A stretch of 29,935 nt of DNA. Source: Bacteroidales bacterium UBA1064. GTDB taxonomy: Bacteria; Bacteroidota; Bacteroidia; Bacteroidales; Tenuifilaceae. The translations under genes were made by a program, and so were the position numbers. Numbering within the stretch: position 1 is the first letter of the stretch; the number at the start of each line of letters is the position of its first letter. The DNA is taken from assembly GCA_002316235.1 (NCBI GenBank), contig DCDD01000057.1, forward strand, positions 1 through 29,935. The letters are read 5' to 3'. The notes beneath the pieces were generated by a model. It was not told the DNA's origin. It made no database searches and saw only the letters and a program-made list of their open reading frames with translations. This document shows positions 1 through 7,752 of the stretch, in pieces.

Positions 1-488
1 GGTGTTAACTTTGAAAAGTCGGTGATGCTGCGGGAAATTGAAGGCAGTGTGTTTATGTCACCCCTGCTGATGTTGGTTTGTGCACCGGTTCTTTCCGAAC
101 TCAAAATAGGATTCCCCATTCCTGCCGAAACGACAACCTCCTCTAGGGATGTTGTTGATTCTTTTAACTTTACATTTTGCAGGTACGATTCACCCAGGTT
201 AAGGTTAATGTCCGTATAAACTCCCGTGGAGTACCCTACAAACGAAATGCTTAACTTGTAGGGTCCACCAACACGCAGGTTGGTTAAACGATAGTTACCA
301 GCATTGTCAGTAGTGGTAACATACTGCGTTCCCGAAGGCTCATGGATGGCCACAACAGTGGCAAATGGCAATGCCATTCCTTTTTCATCTACTACCTTAC
401 CGTTTATTTCCGAAGTTGTTACCTGGGCGTTTGCCCATAAGCCAACAACGGTAAACAACATGGCGATAAAAAACCTGATTTTTTTCAT
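1..488 (-). CDS. Oar-like TonB-dependent receptor, N-terminal part (truncated by window edge)
   Basis: Reading leftward from the ATG at 488 gives about 162 residues and runs off the window. Residues 1-22 look like a Sec signal peptide (MKKIRFFIAMLFTV..., ending WANAQ). A carboxypeptidase-regulatory-like beta-sandwich follows (EINGKVVDEKGMALPFATV, then DNAGNYRLTNLRVGGPYKL and ISFVGY). Next come a TonB-box-like LEEVVVSAG stretch and the start of the plug domain (ISRSITDFSKLTP). The 'SRSITDF..LTP' wording is typical of the Oar/OmpA-related receptor subgroup rather than SusC. Such proteins are outer-membrane beta-barrels energised by TonB for uptake of large ligands. The ligand cannot be told from this fragment. 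No SusD partner is visible because the downstream side lies outside the window. Confidence 0.85.
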   Translation of the reverse strand, partial: MKKIRFFIAMLFTVVGLWANAQVTTSEINGKVVDEKGMALPFATVVAIHEPSGTQYVTTTDNAGNYRLTNLRVGGPYKLSISFVGYSTGVYTDINLNLGESYLQNVKLKESTTSLEEVVVSAGMGNPILSSERTGAQTNISRGDINTLPSISRSITDFSKLT

Positions 489-1447
489 TAAATTAAAATT
501 TGGTTAGTAATGGTTTAATTATTGGCAAATAAATTAACACATAAGGTGCATGTAAAACAAAACTTTATATAATAGGTTTAACTTTTGCTACTGCATTCGA
601 AATATCTGGACTTACCCAAAAATCACTTTCCAACATCATACTACTTGAATATGTTTCGGATTTGCAGCTGGTAATACGGATACTTTTTTGTCATGCCAAA
701 GATGAGTCAAAATAATCTAACGGCTGATAGCTATATATTAAAAAATGATTAAGTCTAAACGGTCAAAGGGTTTAAATCTCTTTTTTGAACGAAATTAAGG
801 TTTTGCCCTTCTTCTTGCCTGAAAATAACTGCACTAAGTTATAAAAATATGCCTTATAGTGTTTTCAATGTTAAACTTATCTCAGCGTAATTCTAGAGTT
901 TTGGAATAAAAACAAGCCATTTCAAAATAAGTGTTTGCATTATTTCCATATAAATTTATTATAATAGGATTTTTTGCTTGGTGTCTTGAAATATGCTAAC
1001 AGTAGCCCCAGCTACCTTTTTGCCACAGCGCTGATAGCTTCTGCCTGTCGCCCTCAGGCACCTCCCATAGGTCGAAGTCTTCCTGCAACCCTTATAGTTC
1101 CAGCACAACCCCTTCCCTGTCATTCTGCAGGTTCTCATCAGCCCACCGGTAGCATTGCAGAGGTAAAGTTTCGATTCCTCACCAGAAGGTTTCCTGTTGT
1201 CAACTGAAAGGGATTAAACCCAAACCTCCGACATGTTGCTAGCGACGGAGCTCGGCTACCACCTCCTCGTTGGGTATTCATCCACAGCTATGCGCCTCTG
1301 AGAATGCTACACAGCAATTGTTGATAAATTTGGCAAATCTACTAGTAGCGTTAACACTCAACGCCCATCTAGTGGTTCTAAGTAACGGGATTAAATTACC
1401 GGCTTTGAGATCATATCCTAAATTTGAAGATACCCAGGCGACTGACC
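489..1447. other. Long gene-free stretch with a GC-rich block
   Basis: Nothing recognisable is encoded between the start of the TonB receptor and the end of the TPR/SpoIIE gene. The left part (about 500-960) is AT-rich; the line at 841 has 16 G/C in 60 bases. From about 975 to 1300 composition jumps; the line at 1021 has 36 G/C in 60. That block carries short open stretches on both strands, but none has a start context or a recognisable domain. It may be a decayed gene or a repeat remnant. No hairpin with a T-run was found that would serve as the terminator of the 1448-3565 gene. Confidence 0.5.
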
Positions 1448-3565
1448 CTAGAATTTTATTCCCATTACCAGAATGTCGTCAACCTGCTCGTAGGTACCCT
1501 TCCAATCGGAATGGCTGGCAGCCAAAATGTTTTCCTGTTGGGTCATGGAAAGCCCAGCAATGGATTTTAAAAGGTTGATAAGATTTTGCCTCTTGTACTT
1601 TTGGTAGTTGGGGCCGCCTAGCTGATCCGAAAAGCCATCTGTAAAAAGGTATAGCATATCGTGTTTGCGTAGCTCTACCTGGTGGTTTTCAAAAGGCATT
1701 TCCTTTGGGTAGTATCCAATGGGGTTTCGTGTAGGCCTGAATTCCAGCACCTCGCCATTCCTGATTATTGTTAACGGCATGTTGGCTCCTGAATACTCAA
1801 GATATGTTGAGGCTGGGTTGAACCTGCAAATAGCCATATCCATACCATCCTTGGTTTCAACCCGTTTACCCGACTGTTTGAGGGAGTTTTTTACGTTTAC
1901 CCTTAACTCCTCAAGAATTTGGCTTGGAGATATCGAACTCTTCGGGGTAACAATATCGTCCAGAAGGGTTATGCCCAAAATGCTCATAAACGCCCCGGGT
2001 ACACCATGCCCCGTGCAATCAGCAAATGCCAGAATACCTGCGTTTTCTTGAAGCTTAAACCAGTAAAAATCGCCGCTGACAATATCTCGGGGAAGATAAA
2101 AAATAAAAAATTCAGGGAAAAATGCTGAAAGTTGCTCCCTGGATGGGAGAATGGTCGACTGGATGTGCCGGGCATACTCAATGCTATCGGTAATCAGCCT
2201 GTTCTGACGGATTATTCTATCGCGCTGGCTAACCACCTCATCTCGTTGTGTTTGGATTTCTTCCTTTTGCTGCGAAATCAAGCTATTACTTTGTTCCAGA
2301 ATTTCGTTGTCGCGTTTTTTCCTGCGGTAGCTCGATACCAGCACCCCAACTAACCCAATAAGAAGAACAGAAAGCAGAAGTTCAGACAAGAGAATAATAT
2401 CCCTCCTTTTTACCCTTTCCTTTTGAAGTTCGATTTCCTTTTCCTTTTGAACCGTTTCATACTTGGTGAGGAGCTCTGCCAGGTTTTTCTGGTTATCCCT
2501 GGCCAGAATCGTGTCCTTCCACATGGTGTAAATTTCGTAGTACTTTAGGGCTTCTTCAAAATTATTTAACTTTTTATTCAGGCTATAAATTTGTCCGGCC
2601 AGCGTCATTTTAAGGTTTGGCTGGTTAAGAGAGTCAATATAGCTCAAGGTTTTAGCGTAGTAACTTTTTGCCATTGCGCTTTTATTCAAGCTATCGTAAG
2701 CACAGCCGATGCTCATCAGGCAGAGGGCTGCATCGTTTTTTGCCTTGACCTTTTCAAAAGCATCGAAGGCCTTTTCCTGGTAGGCTATTGACTTTTCGTA
2801 GTTCTTGAGGGCAAACTCTACTTCTCCAATATTAGCAAGGCATTGGGCCGATTTATAGTAGTTTCCCTGGTTGGTTTCAAATTTTTGAGCCCTGCTGAAG
2901 TATTCGAGTGCCTTTTTGTAATCCTTTTTATTCTTATAAATAACGCCAATGTTCATGAGCGCTGTTGCCTCGTAATCGGCCCATCCCAGTGTATGGAACA
3001 TGCTTTGCGCCTTTTGGTAGTACTCCAACGACTGGTCCAGCTTATCAAGGCTTAAGTACAGGTTTCCCAGCACGCCGTAAACGGTTGCAACTCCCTTTTG
3101 GTTGTTTCGTTTTTCGAAGATATCCAGCGCCTTAAGGAAACTTTCAACCGCCATGCTGTATTTTTGCTCGAACATGTAGGTGTTGCCAATATTTCCATAG
3201 GCAGAGGCAATAAGGCTTGAATCGTGAGCGCTTATGGCCATCTCAAGCACCCGGCTAAAGCGCTCCCTTGCCTTTTCAAAACTTGAGTTCACGTTAAAAA
3301 TAAAGCCATAAGTGTTTTCGCACCGAATCATTAGGGCTGTGTCGGAAAGATCCGTGGCTAGCTGGTGGGCAATTTGGTTGAACGCCATAGCTGAGTCAGT
3401 ATCGATGTTTATATATCTTTGAGCCAAATCTATGGCTGTTTCGGCCTTTACCGATGTGTTCGGTGCTTCATTCAGCTGTTTTAGCAGGCTATCAATGTCC
3501 GACCTTTGGCCAAAAGTCGTAAACATAGGTAGAATAGCGAGTATGGCTGAAATTAATTTCCTCAT
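1448..3565 (-). CDS. TPR - transmembrane - SpoIIE (PP2C-type) serine phosphatase
   Basis: A 705-residue membrane signalling protein. Residues 1-20 are a signal peptide (MRKLISAILAILPMFTTFGQ). About 80-345 form tetratricopeptide repeats in the periplasm (for example GNIGNTYMFEQKYSMAVESF, LGNLYLSLDKLDQSLEYY). About 388-410 is a transmembrane helix followed by RRKKR, and 415-455 is a Gln/Glu-rich coiled coil. About 480-705 is a cytoplasmic SpoIIE/RsbU-type phosphatase with the metal motifs SGDFYW (Asp499), ADCTGHG (Asp516) and LFTDGF. Known relatives dephosphorylate Ser/Thr on anti-anti-sigma-type partners, so the TPR part probably senses an envelope signal and sets phosphatase output. No anti-sigma or STAS partner lies nearby. 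The open frame extends five codons upstream to a TTG at 3580. I prefer the ATG at 3565 because the signal peptide starts there. Confidence 0.88.
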   Translation of the reverse strand: MRKLISAILAILPMFTTFGQRSDIDSLLKQLNEAPNTSVKAETAIDLAQRYINIDTDSAMAFNQIAHQLATDLSDTALMIRCENTYGFIFNVNSSFEKARERFSRVLEMAISAHDSSLIASAYGNIGNTYMFEQKYSMAVESFLKALDIFEKRNNQKGVATVYGVLGNLYLSLDKLDQSLEYYQKAQSMFHTLGWADYEATALMNIGVIYKNKKDYKKALEYFSRAQKFETNQGNYYKSAQCLANIGEVEFALKNYEKSIAYQEKAFDAFEKVKAKNDAALCLMSIGCAYDSLNKSAMAKSYYAKTLSYIDSLNQPNLKMTLAGQIYSLNKKLNNFEEALKYYEIYTMWKDTILARDNQKNLAELLTKYETVQKEKEIELQKERVKRRDIILLSELLLSVLLIGLVGVLVSSYRRKKRDNEILEQSNSLISQQKEEIQTQRDEVVSQRDRIIRQNRLITDSIEYARHIQSTILPSREQLSAFFPEFFIFYLPRDIVSGDFYWFKLQENAGILAFADCTGHGVPGAFMSILGITLLDDIVTPKSSISPSQILEELRVNVKNSLKQSGKRVETKDGMDMAICRFNPASTYLEYSGANMPLTIIRNGEVLEFRPTRNPIGYYPKEMPFENHQVELRKHDMLYLFTDGFSDQLGGPNYQKYKRQNLINLLKSIAGLSMTQQENILAASHSDWKGTYEQVDDILVMGIKF

Positions 3566-3605
3566 AATCAGATTTTTCAATAAATTTATGCCTTTTTACC
3601 TATAT

Positions 3606-3636
3606 GATGTAAAAATTCACCATAAATTTTTACATC
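3606..3636. repeat. Perfect 12-bp inverted repeat, 7-base spacer
   Basis: Arm GATGTAAAAATT at 3606-3617 and arm AATTTTTACATC at 3625-3636 are exact reverse complements around CACCATA. It lies 41 bases upstream of the phosphatase ATG (minus strand), so in that transcript it would form a leader hairpin. Alternatively it is a dyad operator for a dimeric regulator. It has no GC-rich stem and no T-run, so it is a poor intrinsic terminator. Confidence 0.55.
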
Positions 3637-3820
3637 CTAACTCAGAATAAATCTTCTACTGCAGATTGCTGCTTTACTGCCATTCCAAGCCAGGAAAAGC
3701 TATTCTAAACAAAACCTACTTGTAGAATGCTCCTCAGGAACAATGCCAAACTAAAAAATCGGCAGCAATCAGAGCTGCAATAAAACTTTGATCCTACACC
3801 ATTAAATTTTCCATTGGCGG

Positions 3821-3834
3821 CTAAATCGTTTTAG
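3821..3834. promoter_or_regulatory. Candidate LacI-family operator (autoregulation)
   Basis: CTAAATCGTTTTAG is a palindrome with a central CG, symmetric over its outer five bases (CTAAA/TTTAG). Palindromes of about 14 bases centred on CG are typical LacI-family operators. It ends ten bases before the TATATTTG element of the LacI gene, so bound repressor would block that promoter. The assignment rests on position and symmetry only. Confidence 0.42.
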
Positions 3835-3844
3835 ATATTTACAG

Positions 3845-3852
3845 TATATTTG
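3845..3852 (+). promoter_or_regulatory. Bacteroidota -7 element (TATATTTG) for the LacI gene
   Basis: The octamer fits the Bacteroidota consensus TAnnTTTG and lies 19 bases before the GTG start, implying a very short leader. No TTG is seen at the usual -33 spacing. The candidate operator at 3821-3834 covers that upstream position. Confidence 0.45.
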
Positions 3853-3871
3853 TGGAAAAGGCTCAAACACG

Positions 3872-4918
3872 GTGAAGAAGGTAACCCTTAACGACATTGC
3901 AAAAAAGGTTGGCGTATCGAAAACTCTGGTATCCCTTGTGGTAAACGGGAAGGCTAGGGGTTACGGAATTTCTGGACAAACCTGCGACAAAGTTATGGCA
4001 GCAGTTAGGGCGTATGGATACAATCCCAACCAAACAGCACGAAGCCTGCGTACCGGGATGAGCAACACTTTGGGCCTAATTGTTTCGGATATCTCCAACA
4101 ACTTTTATGCCTCTTTGGCAAGACAGCTGGAGGATTTGGCCTGGGAGCTTGGCTACAACATGATAATAGGCAGCACCGACGAAAGCGTGGGCAAAGAGCT
4201 TAAACTCCTTGAAATTTTTCGTAACCGGCAGGTGGATGGAATTATTCTCTCCTCTTCGCAGCAAAACCCAACCGAGCTGGAAAATTTGGTAAAATCCGGA
4301 TTCCCGCTGGTACTCATTGACAGGTACTTTCCTACTGTACCTATACCGTCGGCTGTTGTTAACAACAAGGTTGGTGGAGAATTACTGGCACAGCACCTGC
4401 TAAATCAGGGTTTTCGCAACCCAGTGGTACTCTCCCTAACCCCAAGCTACATTTCATCCGTTGCCGAACGGGTTGAGGGTTTCGTAAGTGTTTTTGAGAA
4501 TGCAGCCATTCATACTGAAGTGCACAATATTCCCTTCCTCTGCCTGGTCGACATGGTTGAGGATTTTTTCACGACTCGTCTCCATGATAAGAATATGCCC
4601 GATGCAGTTTTTGCCGTTAACAATAACCTGGCAACAGCGACTCTCCGAGCCTGTCATGTTCACAACATTGTTATTCCTAAGGATATTGCGCTGGTTTGTT
4701 TTGACGAACTTCCTTACTTTGATTTCTCCAAACCATCCATCACCTCTATAAGGCAACCTGTTGCCGAGCTGTGCAGCGTAGCATTTTCGTTGTTGCAAGG
4801 GCAAATTACAAATAACGGGGAAACAAAACCCGGCCATGTAGAAATGATGCCCGTTGAGCTTTTGGTGCGGGAATCGTCAACTCAAATTTCTGATAATAAT
4901 GGATGGCGGTCACCTTAA
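3872..4918 (+). CDS. LacI-family transcriptional regulator of the mannoside locus
   Basis: A 348-residue protein starting at GTG. Residues 3-55 are a classic LacI helix-turn-helix plus hinge (TLNDIAKKVGVSKTLVSLVV, then GYNPNQTARSLRTG). From about residue 62 a periplasmic-binding-protein-like sensor domain follows (TLGLIVSDISNNFYASLARQ, VDGIILSSS, PLVLIDRYFP, DIALVCFDELPYFDFSKPSI). LacI proteins usually repress sugar genes until a sugar or sugar phosphate binds the sensor domain. Downstream on the same strand are a sugar permease, a ROK kinase and an alpha-mannosidase. The likely effector is therefore mannose, a mannose phosphate or a manno-oligosaccharide (inference from neighbours). A palindromic operator-like site precedes its own promoter, which suggests autoregulation. 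The GTG is chosen because the HTH begins at once and no in-frame ATG lies close upstream. Confidence 0.92.
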   Translation: MKKVTLNDIAKKVGVSKTLVSLVVNGKARGYGISGQTCDKVMAAVRAYGYNPNQTARSLRTGMSNTLGLIVSDISNNFYASLARQLEDLAWELGYNMIIGSTDESVGKELKLLEIFRNRQVDGIILSSSQQNPTELENLVKSGFPLVLIDRYFPTVPIPSAVVNNKVGGELLAQHLLNQGFRNPVVLSLTPSYISSVAERVEGFVSVFENAAIHTEVHNIPFLCLVDMVEDFFTTRLHDKNMPDAVFAVNNNLATATLRACHVHNIVIPKDIALVCFDELPYFDFSKPSITSIRQPVAELCSVAFSLLQGQITNNGETKPGHVEMMPVELLVRESSTQISDNNGWRSP

Positions 4919-5274
4919 TGCAAAGGACACAAACCTATGATTGTAAACCAACTTAAACCATGATACAACCAGCCCATAAAATGACTATAATTCACTTTAT
5001 ATCAGGTGTTTCATTGCTTTTTCATAAATCGCATTTGGCAATGTCGCAGTACAAATCACCAGCCGATTTCATATTAAGGTGTGCTAAATCAGTAATTTTA
5101 AACACTCATGTAAGGCAGACTGCACAAACACGCATGAATAAGCGAACGTTACTTGCAAGTTCGGCAAAGTCAAAATATGGGGGTTCCATTGCTCTACCCC
5201 GATAACGAAAAGCTGTGGGCTAGCGTGCTTGTAATTAAAAAACCTAAAAACTATTTCAGCTTAAACCTTGAGTT
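4919..5274. other. Intergenic region upstream of the permease-kinase operon
   Basis: About 356 bases without a credible gene. An 81-residue open frame (4960-5205) has no recognisable motif or domain. The stretch contains the 10-bp perfect palindrome ACTTGCAAGT at 5151-5160 and, overlapping its left edge, the GCGAACG site that recurs upstream of the mannosidase. No intrinsic terminator is evident after the LacI gene. Confidence 0.45.
5137..5160. promoter_or_regulatory. Candidate operator, copy A (GCGAACG core)
   Basis: AATAA-GCGAACG-TTACT at 5137-5153 has near-inverted arms around a seven-base core. The adjoining ACTTGCAAGT (5151-5160) is a separate perfect palindrome. The same core with inverted arms occurs at 7576-7592 upstream of the mannosidase. 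Both lie about 115-165 bases before the start codon they precede. It could be the LacI protein's target or that of another regulator. Confidence 0.33.
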
Positions 5275-6423
5275 ATGAATAGAAAAACATTTACAATTCT
5301 TTTGGCCTTCCTATGTATGGGATTTGGCGATGCCGTTGGACCATTTGTGGGTCTGGCAAAAGAGCAGTTCGAGCTTTCAAACTTTGAAGCGCAGCTAATT
5401 GCCTTCATGGGATTCATCATGTTTGGCTTTTTGTCTGTACCAATGGGAATATTCCAAGATCGACGGGGGAAGAAAGTTGTGCTGATGCTGGGTCTGGCAG
5501 TTGCCCTAGCCGGGTTAACCATTCCGTTATTTGGACTGGGCAGCTATGCGTTGTTCCTCCTGACAATTCTGCTTCTGGGCGCAGGTGCTGCAATTCTGCA
5601 GGTAGCAGGAAATCCCATCATGCGTGATGTTTCCGAACCCGGGATGTACTCCCGAAACCTTAGCTTCGGCCAGTTCATTAAAGCTATTGGATCGCTGTCG
5701 GGTTCCATTATTCCATTTGCCGCCGCAAAATGGATGGGGGCCGATTGGCAAGTTTTATTTCCTATTTACGTGTCAGCCCTGCTGTTAACGTTGGTCGCCG
5801 TGGGATTCACGAAGGTAGAGGAGGAGAAGTCCGATAAGAAACCTGCAACACTCAACAGTTGCTTTTCGCTATTAAAAAATCGCTTTGTCCTTTTAATGGT
5901 GCTGGGCATTTTTATCTACGTCGGAATTGAAATTTGCCTCAGCTCGGGTGTTCCTATCCTGCTTAGCACCCATTTCGGGATCGACCTAAAAACATGGGGG
6001 TTGCTTGGTAATGCCTTTTTCTTCATCGCCATTCTTATTGGTAGGCTTCTTGGTTCCATTATTCTCAGCTGGACAAAACCGGCAGCATTTTTCAGGGTTT
6101 CATGTCTCATTGCGCTAATGGGTATCCTGCTCATTTTTTCCAACAACCAGATTACCACATTGGTAGGAATATTCACTACCGGTCTTGGGTTTGCAAACAT
6201 TTTCCCTTTGATTTTTTCAATTACGGTCGATGCCATGCCAGAGCGGGCTAACGAAATATCGGGTTTAATGGTTACCGCAATCGCGGGTGGCGCATTTATT
6301 CCCCCAGTTATGGGCTTGGTGGCCGATATGTCAAGCGTTAGAACAGGCTTTTTGGTTCCTTTGCTGGGTCTTGGATTTATTATTGTTCTATCATTTTTAA
6401 AACCTCAACCCTCCAGACAATGA
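5275..6423 (+). CDS. MFS sugar permease (FucP/GluP-like)
   Basis: A 382-residue, very hydrophobic protein with about 12 transmembrane helices. It has a major-facilitator loop motif after helix 2 (FQDRRGKK) and the 'GNPIMRDV' stretch, a variant of the conserved NP motif of fucose / glucose-galactose permeases. Such carriers are H+-coupled monosaccharide importers of the inner membrane. Its stop codon overlaps the start of the ROK kinase by four bases (ATGA), so translation of the two is coupled. Lying between a LacI regulator and a ROK kinase plus alpha-mannosidase, its most likely cargo is mannose (inference). Length matches the compact Bacteroidota members of the family. Confidence 0.88.
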   Translation: MNRKTFTILLAFLCMGFGDAVGPFVGLAKEQFELSNFEAQLIAFMGFIMFGFLSVPMGIFQDRRGKKVVLMLGLAVALAGLTIPLFGLGSYALFLLTILLLGAGAAILQVAGNPIMRDVSEPGMYSRNLSFGQFIKAIGSLSGSIIPFAAAKWMGADWQVLFPIYVSALLLTLVAVGFTKVEEEKSDKKPATLNSCFSLLKNRFVLLMVLGIFIYVGIEICLSSGVPILLSTHFGIDLKTWGLLGNAFFFIAILIGRLLGSIILSWTKPAAFFRVSCLIALMGILLIFSNNQITTLVGIFTTGLGFANIFPLIFSITVDAMPERANEISGLMVTAIAGGAFIPPVMGLVADMSSVRTGFLVPLLGLGFIIVLSFLKPQPSRQ

Positions 6424-7547
6424 GCTACTCCGACGATAGCAGAATTGTGCTAACCCTTGACGCAGGCGGAACCAACTTCGTATTTTCGGCTCTACAGGGG
6501 ATAAAACCCATTGCCGATACAATTACACTACCCAGCAACGGTAACAACCTCGAAAAGTGTCTTCAGGGAATCGTGGAAGGGTTCACCAAACTAGGAGCTA
6601 AGCTAAAAGGGAAACCTTCGGCCATCAGCTTTGCCTTCCCCGGACCTGCAGACTATCCCAAAGGAATTATTGGCGATTTGGGGAATCTTCCAGGATTCCG
6701 GGGTGGCGTTGCCCTGGGACCAATGCTACAGGAGAAGTTCGGAATTCCTGTCTTTATCAATAACGATGGCGATCTCTTTGCCTTCGGAGAGGCCATCGCA
6801 GGTTTTCTGCCCTGGGTAAACAGCATGCTTAAAAATGCCGGAAGCCCAAAAAATTTCTACAACCTACTTGGAGTAACTATTGGCACGGGTTTAGGAGGCG
6901 GTCTGGTGACGAATGGTAAGCTTTTTACCGGCGATAACTCTGCCGGAACAGAAGTTTGGCTTCTGCGCGATGGTGTCAACCCAACCTGCTTTGCCGAGGA
7001 AGAAATCAGCATTAGGGCAGTGCAACGAACATACCATGCACATACGAGGAAAAATGAAAGCACCTTGCTTTCACCCAAAGAAATTGCTGAAATAGCCTAC
7101 GGAAACCACGAGGGCGATATGGTTGCTGCCAAGTTAGCCTACCAGTCGCTTGGCGCCTCCCTCGGCGATGCTCTGGCAAATATCATAACTATAACCGATT
7201 CGATTGTAGTTGTTGGAGGTGGATTGTCAAACGCCTACCATCTTTTTGCCCCTGCCATGCTTGCCCAGCTAAATGGAAGCATTTCAACAGTTACCGGAGA
7301 GCAGGTAAACCGCTTGGAGTCAAAGGTGTTTGACCTTGAGAATGAAGGGCAGTGCAACCTTTTTGTTAAGGGTGAAAATCGGAAAATCAAAGTTCCCCTA
7401 AGCAGCAAAGAGGTTGACTACGATCCTCTTAAACGGGTAGGCATTGGCGTTTCACGTTTAGGGACCAGCCATGCCGTTGCTATAGGAGCCTATGTTTATG
7501 CCATTAACATGCTTGACCATAACACATTACATAGCCAGGCTATTTAA
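6420..7547 (+). CDS. ROK-family sugar kinase, atypical (lacks the Zn-binding Cys motif)
   Basis: A 375-residue ROK (repressor/ORF/kinase) protein without any N-terminal helix-turn-helix, hence an enzyme rather than a repressor. The phosphate-binding loop is LTLDAGGTNF (residues 11-20). The presumed catalytic Asp is Asp116 in INNDGD, and the second glycine loop is GTGLGGGLV (155-163). Where normal members have EIGH followed by CxCGxxGC, this protein reads AGTEVWLLRD (175-184) and then VNPTCFAEEE. The metal-binding His and the Cys cluster are absent. It also has an extra segment near 127-148 and a charged insertion before its C-terminal helix, making it longer than the usual ~300-330 residues. 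Overlap with the permease gene and the downstream mannosidase point to mannose as substrate. Another hexose cannot be excluded. Confidence 0.85.
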   Translation: MSYSDDSRIVLTLDAGGTNFVFSALQGIKPIADTITLPSNGNNLEKCLQGIVEGFTKLGAKLKGKPSAISFAFPGPADYPKGIIGDLGNLPGFRGGVALGPMLQEKFGIPVFINNDGDLFAFGEAIAGFLPWVNSMLKNAGSPKNFYNLLGVTIGTGLGGGLVTNGKLFTGDNSAGTEVWLLRDGVNPTCFAEEEISIRAVQRTYHAHTRKNESTLLSPKEIAEIAYGNHEGDMVAAKLAYQSLGASLGDALANIITITDSIVVVGGGLSNAYHLFAPAMLAQLNGSISTVTGEQVNRLESKVFDLENEGQCNLFVKGENRKIKVPLSSKEVDYDPLKRVGIGVSRLGTSHAVAIGAYVYAINMLDHNTLHSQAI

Positions 7548-7575
7548 TGCTTTAATCCTCCATCATCTAATAAAT

Positions 7576-7592
7576 TTAAGGCGAACGCTTAA
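7576..7592. promoter_or_regulatory. Candidate operator, copy B (GCGAACG core)
   Basis: TTAAG-GCGAACG-CTTAA: perfect five-base inverted arms around the same seven-base core found at 5142-5148. It lies about 160 bases before the mannosidase ATG, in the gap between the kinase and mannosidase genes. Recurrence in the two promoter-bearing gaps of one sugar locus suggests a shared regulator site. Confidence 0.35.
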
Positions 7593-7652
7593 TGCTAATG
7601 TATGAAAGCAAATCCAAGGTAATAGGAGTAATCCCCACCCCATGTTTCAGGG

Positions 7653-7689
7653 TGTTGGTTTTTTTAGACAAAAAATGCAAACACCAACA
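7653..7689. repeat. Inverted repeat in the kinase-mannosidase gap
   Basis: TGTTGGT (7653-7659) and ACCAACA (7683-7689) are exact reverse complements. Between them lie a T-run and an A-run (TTTTTT-AGAC-AAAAAA) that can pair further. It could be a terminator-like or mRNA-stability hairpin separating the permease-kinase unit from the mannosidase. There is no T-run after the right arm. Confidence 0.35.
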
Positions 7690-7752
7690 AGTTTGGAATA
7701 AAAGTAAACTAGGCCATAATAAAATAACACCACTTATAAATACCTATAAACA

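Larger units (their letters stand above)
3566..3871. other. Divergent intergenic region between the phosphatase and LacI genes
   Basis: About 306 bases separate two divergent genes. It holds a perfect 12-bp AT-rich inverted repeat near the phosphatase gene (3606-3636), a candidate LacI-type operator (3821-3834) and a -7 promoter element for the LacI gene (3845-3852). The remainder shows no start codon with a credible product. Confidence 0.5.

Noticed and set aside
974..1207. 77-residue open frame on the plus strand in the GC-rich spacer block
   Set aside because: No recognisable motif, odd Pro/Ser-rich composition, no start context. Treated as part of an unexplained GC-rich block rather than a gene.
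1270..1578. 102-residue open frame on the plus strand
   Set aside because: It runs antisense into the end of the clear TPR-SpoIIE gene and has no domain; it is a shadow frame.
3566..3580. TTG start five codons upstream of the phosphatase ATG
   Set aside because: The signal peptide fits the ATG at 3565, and TTG starts are uncommon in Bacteroidota.
3665..3770. Possible small MITE bounded by GATTGCTGC and GCAGCAATC
   Set aside because: Only nine bases of inverted match, no target-site duplication seen and no second copy in the window.
4960..5205. 81-residue open frame between LacI and permease genes
   Set aside because: No motif, no hydrophobic or coiled pattern of interest, and it covers the candidate operator region.
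6420..7547. ROK protein as a transcriptional repressor (NagC/Mlc type)
   Set aside because: There is no N-terminal helix-turn-helix; the sequence begins with the kinase phosphate loop.
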